A DNA stretch of 64,000 nucleotides from Maribacter sp. PR1 (GTDB lineage: Bacteria > Bacteroidota > Bacteroidia > Flavobacteriales > Flavobacteriaceae): contig NZ_JAQPCG010000003.1 in assembly GCF_028464145.1 (NCBI RefSeq), forward strand, positions 456,379 through 520,378, given 5' to 3'. Numbering within the stretch: position 1 is the first letter of the stretch; each line of letters starts with the position of its first letter. The notes under the pieces were generated by a model, which was given only the letters and a program-made list of their open reading frames with translations, searched no databases and had not been told where the DNA came from. The position numbers and the translations under genes were made by a program. Shown here in pieces: positions 47,925-56,643 of the stretch.

Positions 47925-48218
47925 TCAATTGGAAAAGTCTAATCCCTTTCCCATATCCTTATTATTCTTGTTTGATTGAACAATGGCTATATTTTGTGGT
48001 TTTACATTTGATTCCTGATGTCGGACATTTCCTTTATGTAGATTTTTATTTAGTTCGTTAGAGTATTGCATCATTCCTGCTTGCATAGCATTCATGTGAT
48101 CGTCGGTTGACGCAACGTTTTTGAACATCGGAGTTGTTAGATTTAACTCTTTCGCCAATTCATAGCCAAGATTAAATGCTTTTTTATACTCCTCATCAAT
48201 TTTAATATTTTCTTCCAT
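47925..48218 (-). CDS. 97-aa hypothetical protein of the island recombination module
   Basis: Starts MEENIKIDEEYKKAFNLGYE, acidic and helical, with a Met/Asn/Lys-rich second half (NAMQAGMMQYSNELNKN). Two bases separate it from the HTH gene upstream. No known domain. Confidence 0.6.
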   Translation of the reverse strand: MEENIKIDEEYKKAFNLGYELAKELNLTTPMFKNVASTDDHMNAMQAGMMQYSNELNKNLHKGNVRHQESNVKPQNIAIVQSNKNNKDMGKGLDFSN

Positions 48219-48220
48219 GG

Positions 48221-48490
48221 CTAAAAAGTTTCACGAACGTGCGCCTCAATATATTCATTAATAGAATCCCTATCATATAGAATTACTTTCTTTTGAGGTT
48301 GGGAAAATCTGATTTTACCTTCGTCCCTAAGCTTTTGCAAAGTAGTGGTAGACTTTATTTTTAGATGGAACATTGCCTCTTCCCCATCGATCCATTTGTC
48401 AGGTTTATCTTTTCTTTTGGATTCTACATGTTCGATTACCTTATCAAATAAGGCATAGAAAGCTTCTTCTTGTAGGCAAACTACTTGCAT
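48221..48490 (-). CDS. Excisionase-like helix-turn-helix DNA-binding protein
   Basis: An 89-aa protein whose core WIDGEEAMFHLKIKSTTTLQ-KLRDEGKI resembles the MerR/HTH_17 excisionase fold. It sits downstream of the integrase, the typical place for a recombination directionality factor of an integrative island. Confidence 0.75.
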   Translation of the reverse strand: MQVVCLQEEAFYALFDKVIEHVESKRKDKPDKWIDGEEAMFHLKIKSTTTLQKLRDEGKIRFSQPQKKVILYDRDSINEYIEAHVRETF

Positions 48491-48625
48491 TGTATTAATT
48501 CTTTGCCAAAATGGATTACCCCATTTTTTGGGTCTATTATCCCCGTAATTTAAAGATTTTCCGAAATCTGTTCCCCGTAAAGAAGTCCATCGGTCGATTT
48601 ATTGGTTGTATGGAACTTTAGCGAT

Positions 48626-49834
48626 TTAGAAATTGATGACTTTTTCCAAAGCGTCATCAGTTTCTTTGTGCATAAAATTCGATTGATAATTAACCGTAGT
48701 TGTAATCGAAGAATGGCGATACAATTTTTGGAGCATTTGAATAGGTATTTTATCACCGGAAATATTTCCAAAACTATGCCGCGCAATATGCATAGATATC
48801 TTCTTCTCAATACCAAGCTTTTCGCCGACAATTTCCAATCGACGGTTTAGATTACGGGTAATGGTCTTAACTCTGGTTGCCACCCTTTTCTCATCTTTCA
48901 AATCGGTACCTTTTAAAAAAGGAAAAACTAAATCATCCTTTCCTGTCTTCTGAGCAGCAAAATATGCTAGTATTTCTTTGGCCTTATCTGGAACGACCAA
49001 TGAGACAAGTTTTCTGTTCTTCCCCATACGATAATATAAACGACCATCTTTAAAATCTTTCCATTTTAGCTTTATGAGATCGGCGACACGAACACCTGCA
49101 AAGTAAAAACTAGTTAGCCAAGCGTAGACGGCATGAAGTTGTGCTTTTGTTAAATTATTAGCCGTTTCAAGCAATAGAACCTCTTCCCTATTCAATCCAA
49201 TCTTTTCGCTTTCGGGAAATTTGATCTGTATTTTACCTTTACCAAATGGATAATTGCCATCATCTACATGATATTCCTTTCTGGCAAAATTATAGATGGT
49301 TCGAATAAGCATTAGGTAATTTATCGCAGTCCTTTCAGCAACCTTTCTATCATACAAGAGATATGCTTTGAAATCCTTTAACAGAGTAACGTCCAGATCC
49401 GTAAAAAAAAGTTTTTTACGCCCTAAAAATGTTTTGAAAATGTCTAGTCTTTTTTCTTGATTGTAGTGCTGATTGAATTTCTTTCGTTTTAAGAGATTGG
49501 ACAAAAACAGCTTACTAGCTTCAAAAAAATCCATTTTGGTTTTTCCAATAATCTTTTTCTTTATTTTTTTTGCGGATTGGGAATTGTTTTGATTTTCATT
49601 GTCAATTAATCTGTCGTTTGCTTCTGCTATCTTCTTTGCGACTAAACTATTTAGACGTTTTGAATTGGGATGAGATTTTTTAACGCGTTTAAATTTATCA
49701 TCCCAAAATTTGCTTTCAATATACTGTCCAGTGAATAAATATGACGACCTTCTATCTTTGGTAATTCGAATAGCGATTGGAAAAAGGCCAGCGCTATTTG
49801 GTTTTTTCATTAAAAATGATTGTATAGTAGCCAT
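48626..49834 (-). CDS. Tyrosine integrase of the metal island
   Basis: A 402-aa site-specific recombinase with an N-terminal arm-binding domain (MATIQSFLMKKPNSAG), a SAM-like domain and a catalytic domain. Catalytic residues are in FAGVRVADLIKLKW (Arg), HIARHSFG (His-x2-Arg) and RHSSITTTVNYQSN (His, Tyr). ATG at 49834 is preferred to a TTG at 49843. It points away from the tRNA fragment 170 bp away, fitting an island integrated at that tRNA. Confidence 0.9.
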   Translation of the reverse strand: MATIQSFLMKKPNSAGLFPIAIRITKDRRSSYLFTGQYIESKFWDDKFKRVKKSHPNSKRLNSLVAKKIAEANDRLIDNENQNNSQSAKKIKKKIIGKTKMDFFEASKLFLSNLLKRKKFNQHYNQEKRLDIFKTFLGRKKLFFTDLDVTLLKDFKAYLLYDRKVAERTAINYLMLIRTIYNFARKEYHVDDGNYPFGKGKIQIKFPESEKIGLNREEVLLLETANNLTKAQLHAVYAWLTSFYFAGVRVADLIKLKWKDFKDGRLYYRMGKNRKLVSLVVPDKAKEILAYFAAQKTGKDDLVFPFLKGTDLKDEKRVATRVKTITRNLNRRLEIVGEKLGIEKKISMHIARHSFGNISGDKIPIQMLQKLYRHSSITTTVNYQSNFMHKETDDALEKVINF

Positions 49835-50007
49835 AAACCCCAATTTTATTACCTAAAGATACAAATTTTAGGTAAAACATAGGTAAAACATTTGGTGGTT
49901 TTTCTTGAATTTTTATGGCTTTATTGAGCAAATAGAAATAGTCAAATAACTCATAAACAATTGATTATCAATTCATATTAGACCAAATGGGTTCAAATGT
50001 CTCAGGA

Positions 50008-50050
50008 TTCATAACCCGGAGGCCGAGGGTTCAAGTCCCTCTCTCGCTAC
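50008..50050 (+). other. 3' half of a tRNA-Met gene: attachment-site repeat
   Basis: The segment from TTCATAACCCGG through the T-arm GAGGGTTCAAGTCCCTC to acceptor TCTCGCTA is a normal tRNA 3' half with a CAT anticodon. The upstream bases cannot form a D-arm or acceptor 5' strand, so the gene is incomplete. Such 3' halves are left as att repeats by integrases using tRNA genes. Integrase genes flank it on both sides. Confidence 0.8.
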
Positions 50051-50072
50051 AAGGCTCAAAGTCAACAAAATC

Positions 50073-50103
50073 AACGGTTTGTGTGTTCACAAACCGTTTT
50101 TTT
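50073..50103 (+). terminator. Strong intrinsic terminator after the tRNA fragment
   Basis: AACGGTTTGTG, loop TGTT, CACAAACCGTT: a perfect 11-bp stem followed by T-run. It is typical of terminators behind flavobacterial tRNA genes. Confidence 0.85.
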
Positions 50104-50160
50104 ATGTCCATGATTTCCCTACTTTTACAAAACGAATACGAAAAAGCATACGTTTTTCGC

Positions 50161-51516
50161 ATGAAAGTGAATTTTTCAGAGCCAAAAATCTATACAGGAG
50201 GAGTGGATGTATCCAAGTGGTCCACCCTGTCCAGAAAGGAACAAAATGATGCGTTGGATAAACCTTGGTATGTTTACTATTCCTTCAGAAATCCCGAAAC
50301 TGGGAAAATGATACGTCAAGGCCAGATCAAGGGCGGAGCAAACAAGTTCAAGACCAAAAAAGAACGTTATCAATTCCTTGCCATTCTTCGGAACAACTTG
50401 CACCAGCTGCTTGCCATGGGATTCAATCCCTACTCGGATAATTCTGAGCTCATCCATAAAATAGAGGGAGAACCCAATCATAAGAAAGAACATTCCGAAA
50501 CAAAAAAGAGAAAACCCAAGTCCGAAAGGGCCAAATCAATCATTTCTAAAAATTCTAAACCAAAGATTCAAAAACCAGTGGATAATGGAATGGAAATCCA
50601 TAAAGCAATGGAATTTGGTCTTCAAATAAAAAAGAATACGCTTTCGGCAAATTCCTATCCAAAATTCAAGAACCATATTACAAGATTTCAAAAATGGCTG
50701 CGCTCGGAACGGCCAGATTTAAAGGGAATCCGAGAGATTGACAAGAAAATCATCGTAGCGTACCTAAATTCGATGCTCAGCACCAGTTCATCTAGAAACA
50801 GAAACAACGGAAGAACTTGTCTTAGTTCACTTTTTACGACCTTGGAAAACAATGAAATCATCGAAGAAAATTTCATCAAAAAAATTAACGTCTTAAAGAC
50901 CAAGCCCAAACGAAATAAGACCTATACTCCTGAACAATTGGAAAGATTGGAGAAGTATATGAAGGAGAACGACCCCTTATTATTGTTATATGTATATTTC
51001 GTATCCTATAATATGCTAAGGCCTGTAGAAGTATGTAGGCTACGTGTGAGTGATATTGATAAGGCGGACAAAAAATTATACATTCGAGCGAAGAATAAAC
51101 CAGTGAAAATCAAGATTATCCCCGATATTTTGCTGAGTAAGCTTCCTGATCTCTCAGTAATGCAACCAGACCATTTTCTATTTACACCTTATGGCTTTGG
51201 AGAACCCTGGAATTTAAAAGAAGTGGATAGACGGAATTACTTTTCGAGAAGGTTTAAAAAAATAAAGGATATTTTTAAACTTGGAGATGAATATGGACTT
51301 TATAGCTATAGGCATACTAATATAGGAATGATGTATCGGGAAATGTCTAAAAGTATGTCCCCTATGGAAGTCAAGAGCAAATTGATGTTGATTACCGGTC
51401 ACACTACACTCATCGCCCTTGAAAAATATTTACGGGATATCGATGCGGAGCTTCCCATGGACTACTCTGGTTACCTAGACCCAGACTATTATAAAAACCT
51501 AACGGATAAGTCTTGA
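50161..51516 (+). CDS. Second tyrosine recombinase, next to the tRNA fragment
   Basis: A 451-aa recombinase. I start it at ATG 50161 (MKVNFSEPKIYTGG), because the upstream open frame runs through the tRNA fragment and terminator. Catalytic region: YNMLRPVEVCRLR (Arg), LYSYRHTN (Tyr in place of the usual box-II His, then Arg), ITGHTTLIALEKYLR (His, Tyr). It begins a second element reading rightward from the same att repeat. Overlaps the next gene by ATGA. Confidence 0.88.
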   Translation: MKVNFSEPKIYTGGVDVSKWSTLSRKEQNDALDKPWYVYYSFRNPETGKMIRQGQIKGGANKFKTKKERYQFLAILRNNLHQLLAMGFNPYSDNSELIHKIEGEPNHKKEHSETKKRKPKSERAKSIISKNSKPKIQKPVDNGMEIHKAMEFGLQIKKNTLSANSYPKFKNHITRFQKWLRSERPDLKGIREIDKKIIVAYLNSMLSTSSSRNRNNGRTCLSSLFTTLENNEIIEENFIKKINVLKTKPKRNKTYTPEQLERLEKYMKENDPLLLLYVYFVSYNMLRPVEVCRLRVSDIDKADKKLYIRAKNKPVKIKIIPDILLSKLPDLSVMQPDHFLFTPYGFGEPWNLKEVDRRNYFSRRFKKIKDIFKLGDEYGLYSYRHTNIGMMYREMSKSMSPMEVKSKLMLITGHTTLIALEKYLRDIDAELPMDYSGYLDPDYYKNLTDKS

Positions 51517-52295
51517 TGAATTATTTTGGACGCCTAGAAAAAATAGATTTACCCTCAAAGAATGAGGAGGAAAGGCTGAAACTCTTTTCTAAAAGAAGAC
51601 TCTTTAAAAAAAGCAATGTCATATCCCTAACTCTAAACACTAAGACCGATTTATTAAAGGACAATTCCAAAACCGTTTATGAGCCGAAAAAAGCTTTGGT
51701 CGTTGACTTCTACAATTACCTTTTAGAGATTTACAGAGAGGATATAGAGGAAGAATGCATTCTATACCTCAGCCCTTACAACGAAATCACCTTTGGTTTA
51801 GAAAATCAAGAGAAAATAAAAGTTGCCAGGTATTATTACCGGCACATTGCCACAGAAATAATTGAAAAGGGAATAAAAATGGTACGGTATGAAGTAGAGA
51901 AAAAGGGTACCGATAGGGTTGCCCGTGCTACCCTGTTAGAACAATGTGAAATAAAACAAAACACCCTGAAAAACAGGGTGATAAGTGAAAACAGGGTTGG
52001 CCTTGACCATTATTTAATGGGTAGGGGTAGCTATTTCACCCCGGTCCTACCCTACCAGATACCCATCCTAAGTGAAATAATACAATTTGAAGGTGCGCTT
52101 CAATCGATTTTGGCACTGAACCATGATTTTTCCTTTGAAGAAGACACTTTTTTTGACAAAAATGCTACACCAGAAAGCCCAGGCCTAGACACTATTACCA
52201 AAACTCTAATGAAAAAGGTTAAAAGAAAAAGAATGCCTACGGACGAAGAGGCCAAGGAATACCTGATTGACACTTTATTTAGAAGCAAAGATTAA
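51513..52295 (+). CDS. 260-aa protein co-transcribed with the integrase, unknown
   Basis: It starts inside the integrase stop codon (ATGA). It is a soluble, charged protein with tyrosine-rich helices (KVARYYYRHIATEIIEKGIK) and a basic patch near the end (MKKVKRKRMPTDEEAKEYL). Coupled to the recombinase, it may assist integration or control it. I recognise no family. Confidence 0.75.
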   Translation: MMNYFGRLEKIDLPSKNEEERLKLFSKRRLFKKSNVISLTLNTKTDLLKDNSKTVYEPKKALVVDFYNYLLEIYREDIEEECILYLSPYNEITFGLENQEKIKVARYYYRHIATEIIEKGIKMVRYEVEKKGTDRVARATLLEQCEIKQNTLKNRVISENRVGLDHYLMGRGSYFTPVLPYQIPILSEIIQFEGALQSILALNHDFSFEEDTFFDKNATPESPGLDTITKTLMKKVKRKRMPTDEEAKEYLIDTLFRSKD

Positions 52296-52377
52296 ATCTT
52301 AGTTTTAAGCTAATAAAAAGCGCTTTGGCCCTTAAAAAATATGTAAATTATTATCCTATAAGCCAAAGGTCATAATT

Positions 52378-52470
52378 ATGACTAATACAATTATGGCACA
52401 AATAAAAAAGAATAACGTTGCAAAAAGTATGTTATTCTTGATACTCCTTTTGTTCATTATTAGATATTAG
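52378..52470 (+). CDS. Possible 30-aa hydrophobic peptide
   Basis: Reads MTNTIMAQIKKNNVAKSMLF followed by a hydrophobic tail LILLLFIIRY. One short TM helix after a basic segment is compatible with a small membrane peptide. It overlaps the convergent 58-aa gene end by 11 bases. Weakly supported. Confidence 0.3.
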   Translation: MTNTIMAQIKKNNVAKSMLFLILLLFIIRY

Positions 52471-52636
52471 AAAACACGAATCCTGTACTTAACCTGTATA
52501 AAAACGCATAAAGGACAATAACAAACATTACCATAGTAAAAATGGTAAAAGCTTTGAAATAGTGCTTAACAATATAATTCTGAATACTCTTAAATGCTTC
52601 ACTATAGATTTCCTTAAAAAGTAAAATTGTTTTCAT
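52460..52636 (-). CDS. Small single-TM protein, 58 aa
   Basis: Reads MKTILLFKEIYSEAFKSIQN, then a TM segment (TIFTMVMFVIVLYAFLYRL). The amphipathic helix plus TM layout and good codon use suggest a real membrane peptide. No family recognised. Confidence 0.5.
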   Translation of the reverse strand: MKTILLFKEIYSEAFKSIQNYIVKHYFKAFTIFTMVMFVIVLYAFLYRLSTGFVFSNI

Positions 52637-52639
52637 AGG

Positions 52640-53470
52640 ATTTGAGTTTATATTTTGTACATATTTCAGAAGATTGTCAGAACCAAGAGTGCTTTCTCTA
52701 CGAATTGCTAAAATGAGTTGATGAAGTGTGATGTGCTTTCGGAATATCCAATAAATCGGTCGTTAATCGACAAACGGTCATTTACAATTTTATGCTTAAA
52801 ATCAAATTTATTGGATAAACTGTTCAGGTTTTAGTGAACCCAATTCAGTTTTAAGTCGACATTGTATCCAATATAGCCGCCCCCTAAAGCATACCAATGG
52901 ATTCATCAACTATTTGCCGTATTCTTAAAATCATTGAAATGACATGACGTTCTTAGAAGAACTCATCCATAGGGTACCTTTTTAAGTAACATCTTACGGC
53001 TTGCGGATGACCTGGAGGCCATGATAGATTTTAACGTAGATTTGAAAAGTGTTAATTGTACGGACGAAAAAGACATACATCCTATTTTTGAGCATTGATA
53101 AAAAACGAACAATGAACCGTTTTTGACATTTAGATAAAGGGTAACCCTCTTCTAAACCTAAATTAAATTATTTCCGGTTTTTATTTACAGAAATACAATG
53201 CTACCCGGTTAGCACCCAACCCAATCCAATCCAAAATATCAATTAAGGGTTATGCTTGCACCCTGATTTAGCAATAAAGGGTTGGCTACTACCCCATTGA
53301 TTACCATCAGTTTTAGGCTATTTAGGCATTTTGGGTTAGCTTTTTAAGTAAATACCCGCGACATAACCCTCCTAAACCCCCTTCAATACCCTCTCAAAAC
53401 CCTCTCAAAACCCGGGTACCTACCCGAGTAGCATTTGTAACTTTTTATTTTTAATTTTTTTAGAATTTTA
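52640..53470. other. Non-coding stretch with possible gene relics and short repeats
   Basis: No intact gene is visible. A frame at 52973-53098 (reading RLADDLEAMIDFNVDLK... HPIFEH) has coding-like composition but no start, so it may be a relic. From 53200 to 53440 the sequence is rich in ACCC/GGGT words, including a repeated CCCTCTCAAAA near 53390-53410 and the dyad CGGGTACCTACCCG. It could hold an element-specific recombination or transfer site, but nothing is decisive. Confidence 0.4.
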
Positions 53471-53474
53471 CCCT

Positions 53475-53861
53475 CTATTTGTCCATATAATCTTGCCAAG
53501 TAACCAACACGTATTTTTCCTTCCCGTTCTCCGTTTTTTTTAAAAATCCATATTCGTACACGAATAGGTACACCTCCCCTTTTTGATTTTTCCAATAGTG
53601 AGTAAAAAAGTTGGGGTCGAATCCCACTTCCAGTAACACACTGCTTCTGATCGTTACCTTCCCTCCTTTGTTATATTCCTTTAAGATTTTACGGTTCAGT
53701 TTCAGCTGATTGTCCACTTTATTATAGAAACGTTCCGGTCGTTCCTTTTCCTTTTGGTATTGGTAAGCACTCTTGCAATGCAGGTTGCAATATTTCTTAT
53801 CCGTCCTGCCCGTAAGTTGCTTTTTACAGTACAGACATTCATGCTGTAATCTCATATCCAT
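53475..53861 (-). CDS. Zinc-finger-like 128-aa protein
   Basis: N-terminal zinc motif CLYCKKQLTGRTDKKYCNLHC (Cys-x2-Cys, Cys-x3-Cys), basic helix, then a strand-rich region ending TWQDYMDK. The family is recurrent in Bacteroidota accessory DNA, with unknown role, probably nucleic-acid binding. Divergent from the recombinase gene at 53948. Confidence 0.75.
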   Translation of the reverse strand: MDMRLQHECLYCKKQLTGRTDKKYCNLHCKSAYQYQKEKERPERFYNKVDNQLKLNRKILKEYNKGGKVTIRSSVLLEVGFDPNFFTHYWKNQKGEVYLFVYEYGFLKKTENGKEKYVLVTWQDYMDK

Positions 53862-53875
53862 AAACTTAAGTGAAT

Positions 53876-53902
53876 CCTTATGCGAACATTATTCGCTTAA
53901 GG
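53876..53902. promoter_or_regulatory. Inverted repeat in the divergent promoter region of the array recombinase
   Basis: CCTTATGCGAA and TTCGCTTAAGG pair at 10 of 11 positions around a 5-base spacer. Located between the zinc-finger gene and the recombinase, it could be an operator for either. A run of 11 A (53935-53945) directly precedes the recombinase start. Confidence 0.45.
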
Positions 53903-53947
53903 TACGGCTAAATCATTTTCTTTAATCATCTTGTAAAAAAAAAAATC

Positions 53948-55075
53948 ATGTTCAAAGGGAGAAGTATTACACTGAGGCATTTATTGATCGATGAAATAAA
54001 ACATATAGGACTCCAGTTCAAATCGGATAAGGTTGTTCTGGCACTTGTTGAGAAATTACCGGGCATAAGCTGGAACGAGGAATATGGGATGTACCATATC
54101 CCGAACAACAAAACCAATCTTGGAATTCTATTCAGTACATTTCGTGGAGAGGTCTGGATAAACGGAAACTATTTTTTTGAAAATAGTACTGGGCTCAATC
54201 AAGAAAAACCCAAGAACATTTCATGGTATAGGACCAGGAATCTGAAAAAAGGGCTCAAAAGATGCCCGGACGAATATCTGGACAAATTGGAACTAAGAAA
54301 ATATTCTGAAAATACCGTAAAGACTTATGTGCACCATTTTGAGGTCTTTATCAACCATTATCATAATATAAGGCCAGATGCAATCAACGAAAAGGAAATA
54401 AGGGACTATCTACAGGAGCTTTCTAGGCAAGGACGTTCAACTTCCTATCTAAACCAAGCGGTGAACAGTATCAAGTTCTATTTCGAGGTAGTTATGGGAA
54501 TGCCCAACCGGTTCTATGAGATCGAGCGGCCTATCCAACGAAAACAATTGCCCAAAGTGCTCTCGAAAAGTGAAATTCTATGCCTGATAGAGAACACCAA
54601 TAATCTAAAGCACCGTTGTATCGTTTCCCTTCTATATTCTGCCGGTCTTCGTAGAAGTGAGCTCTTGAACCTGAAATTGAAGGATATCGATAGTAAGAGG
54701 ATGCTTATCACTATAAAGGCCGCTAAGGGAAATAAGGATAGAATGACGGTACTAAGCCCCACCCTCTTGGAGAACCTACGCAACTATTACAAGGAATACA
54801 GGCCAAATAATTATCTTTTCGAAGGACCGAGACAGAGACCTTACACAGCGTCAAGCGTGCTAAAACTGATCTCAATGGCCGCTAAAAGAGCGGGTATCTA
54901 TAAAAAAGTAACGCCCCATATGCTTAGACATAGCTTTGCTACCCACCTTCTGGAAGATGGCACCGATATAAGGCACATTCAACTATTATTAGGTCATAGC
55001 TCGACCAAAACAACGGAAATTTATACCCATGTGGCGGAAACCTCCTTCAATGGCATAAAAGATCTCTTATCTTAG
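53948..55075 (+). CDS. XerC/D-like tyrosine recombinase heading the cassette array
   Basis: A 375-aa recombinase with a distinct N-terminal domain of about 110 residues (GLQFKSDKVVLALVEKLPGI; FSTFRGEVWINGNYFF), a SAM-like domain and a catalytic core: SAGLRRSELLNLKLKDI (Arg), HMLRHSFATHLL, LLGHSSTKTTEIYTHV (nucleophile Tyr). I do not see the extra helix that characterises IntI integrases. It is transcribed in the same direction as the cassettes and its stop is 45 bp before the attI-like site. It is the only recombinase here placed to shuffle the array. Confidence 0.9.
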   Translation: MFKGRSITLRHLLIDEIKHIGLQFKSDKVVLALVEKLPGISWNEEYGMYHIPNNKTNLGILFSTFRGEVWINGNYFFENSTGLNQEKPKNISWYRTRNLKKGLKRCPDEYLDKLELRKYSENTVKTYVHHFEVFINHYHNIRPDAINEKEIRDYLQELSRQGRSTSYLNQAVNSIKFYFEVVMGMPNRFYEIERPIQRKQLPKVLSKSEILCLIENTNNLKHRCIVSLLYSAGLRRSELLNLKLKDIDSKRMLITIKAAKGNKDRMTVLSPTLLENLRNYYKEYRPNNYLFEGPRQRPYTASSVLKLISMAAKRAGIYKKVTPHMLRHSFATHLLEDGTDIRHIQLLLGHSSTKTTEIYTHVAETSFNGIKDLLS

Positions 55076-55092
55076 TTCCACATATAAAAGAT

Positions 55093-55127
55093 ATATAGAT
55101 CATATGATCTATATCCTTACGTTAGCC
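55093..55127. other. attI-like primary cassette insertion site
   Basis: A perfect 22-bp palindrome (55093-55114, centred on ATCATATGAT) is followed by the core GTTAGCC at 55121-55127, where the first cassette begins. The core matches the GTTRRRY integron crossover sequence. It lies just past the recombinase stop. Confidence 0.65.
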
Positions 55128-55136
55128 CTAATTTTA

Positions 55137-55484
55137 ATGAAACTAATAGATTTACATACTCTTTTAGACGAACACTCCAGACTATTAGATTTGGCAACCA
55201 TAGCTGAAGAAAATTGCAAGCGGCTTTTAGAAGAAGAAACTAGGGACAGTCAGAACGAGTGGAATGAATTTGGGATAAATAACTTGATATTTCGACTGAT
55301 TGAGCAAGTATTTGTATTTAACCACATTCTATGGCAAACACTGCACATCAGAACAAAAATTGGAATCTACATTAAAGACCCCGATAAGATTCATTTCATG
55401 GACTTGGAACAAGTAGGTTATTATCAGCTCGACACCATAGAAGACGGCGTGGCCATTGATGATTGGCTTGTCTATGAAAAGTAA
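55137..55484 (+). CDS. Cassette 1 gene: 115-aa protein, unknown
   Basis: I start at ATG 55137 (MKLIDLHTLLDEHSRLL), 10 bases after the attI-like core. An upstream in-frame ATG at 55104 lies inside the attI-like palindrome, outside the cassette. Helical N-terminal half and a strand-rich C-terminal half (QVGYYQLDTIEDGVAIDDWL). No known domain. One gene per cassette with a short leader is normal for integrons. Confidence 0.75.
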   Translation: MKLIDLHTLLDEHSRLLDLATIAEENCKRLLEEETRDSQNEWNEFGINNLIFRLIEQVFVFNHILWQTLHIRTKIGIYIKDPDKIHFMDLEQVGYYQLDTIEDGVAIDDWLVYEK

Positions 55485-55505
55485 GTGGTACTTAAAAAAA
55501 ACTAG

Positions 55506-55573
55506 GGCTAACAAGGCATAAACGTCAGCCTTCGGCCGACGGCCTCGCCCGTCGTTTATACTAGACGTTAGGC
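55506..55573 (+). repeat. attC-like site 1 (68 bp)
   Basis: Starts GGCTAAC, ends with core GTTAGGC. Inner arms ATAAACG and CGTTTAT pair, with a GC-rich centre. Size and cores are those of a classical short attC. Confidence 0.8.
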
Positions 55574-55585
55574 ATAATTTAAAAA

Positions 55586-56407
55586 ATGAGAATACTATTT
55601 AAAATATTACTGATATTTATATTTACTTCTACAATAATGAACGCACAAAATTCAGAAGAACGCTGGGACACTTATATGGCGACATATGAAGATGGAAAAT
55701 CAGGTTCAACAACTTTGAGAATGGACTTAATCGATTATACGCCAATCGAAAGTTATGATAATGTTTTAGTTACTGGATTGACATATGAAACTTCAAAAGA
55801 AAACGGTTTCCCTGAAAATGAAACTTTTAGTCTTTTACATAAAGTAGCAGATGAATTAATCGAAATTGTAGAAGGGGAAACAGAATTTATCTTAGTCGGT
55901 TCGTTTATGTATAACAATGAAAGGCTGGAGTATTTCTACATTAAGGAGCCCAAAAATATTATTTCAGAAATTGAAAAATTCTACAAAAACAATTATCCCA
56001 ATTATAAATTCTATCTGAATGTTAAAGAAGATAAAGAATGGACTTATTATCGAGATTTTTTATATCCAAATGAAGAAACTAAAAATTATATGGCCGACCA
56101 ATCTGTTTTACGGAATTTGGAAGAGGCAGGAGACAAACTAACTAAGGCAAGGCGTGTTGACCATTGGCTATATTTTTCTAATGAATTAGAAATGAATAAA
56201 TGTCAGGAAGAATTAACTAAATCCAAATTCCAAGTTCAAAATGCTGGAATTAATAATGAAACTACTCTACCTTATGAATTACAGGTCTGGAGAATAGATA
56301 ATGTTGATATTAATTCTATTTATCCAATTACCTCTAATTTGAGAATTGTAGCACAGAAGTATGGTGGAGAATATGACGGATGGGAAACGTCAGTAGAACG
56401 GGAATAA
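55586..56407 (+). CDS. Cassette 2 gene: exported DUF695/RraB-like fusion
   Basis: A 273-aa protein with a signal peptide (MRILFKILLIFIFTSTIMNA), a DUF695-like region (SEERWDTYMATYEDGKSGST, residues about 23-130) and a C-terminal RraB-like segment (KARRVDHWLYFSNELEMNKC). RraB domains inhibit RNase E in the cytoplasm, so export is surprising. Activity unknown. Confidence 0.78.
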   Translation: MRILFKILLIFIFTSTIMNAQNSEERWDTYMATYEDGKSGSTTLRMDLIDYTPIESYDNVLVTGLTYETSKENGFPENETFSLLHKVADELIEIVEGETEFILVGSFMYNNERLEYFYIKEPKNIISEIEKFYKNNYPNYKFYLNVKEDKEWTYYRDFLYPNEETKNYMADQSVLRNLEEAGDKLTKARRVDHWLYFSNELEMNKCQEELTKSKFQVQNAGINNETTLPYELQVWRIDNVDINSIYPITSNLRIVAQKYGGEYDGWETSVERE

Positions 56408-56413
56408 AACTAT

Positions 56414-56610
56414 GCCTAACAAAGCCTAAACGTAATGCGGACTTCAGGGCTAAAACGAATGGTCTGTGTATATTTATAATGTCGCTAAATCTTGGGGATT
56501 TAGCTTTAGACAAGAAAAAAATAAATCTAAACCAAAAGCTTTAGCTTGGTGCGCAGACGGAAACGAAAGGCTTCCTTACTACCGCACTACGCTTAGCCCA
56601 ACCGTTGGCA
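56414..56610 (+). repeat. attC-like site 2 (197 bp)
   Basis: GCCTAAC at 56414-56420 and core GTTGGCA at 56604-56610 delimit it. Outer arms AAGCCTAAACGTAATGCGG and CCGCACTACGCTTAGCCC pair imperfectly, and an inner hairpin has GCTAAATC/GATTTAGC arms. Confidence 0.8.
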
Positions 56611-56643
56611 ACAACCTAAAAACATCATCGTAAAATTTATATT

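Noticed and set aside
49960..50050. A complete tRNA-Met gene
   Set aside because: Bases before the anticodon do not form an acceptor 5' strand, D-arm or anticodon stem; only the 3' half is present.
49987..50160. N-terminal extension of the second tyrosine recombinase
   Set aside because: It would be translated through the tRNA 3' half and a perfect terminator hairpin; the ATG at 50161 is the natural start.
52311..52372. Terminator from the CTTTGGC / GCCAAAG repeat
   Set aside because: The arms are only 7 bp and separated by about 30 bases with no T-run; too weak to call.
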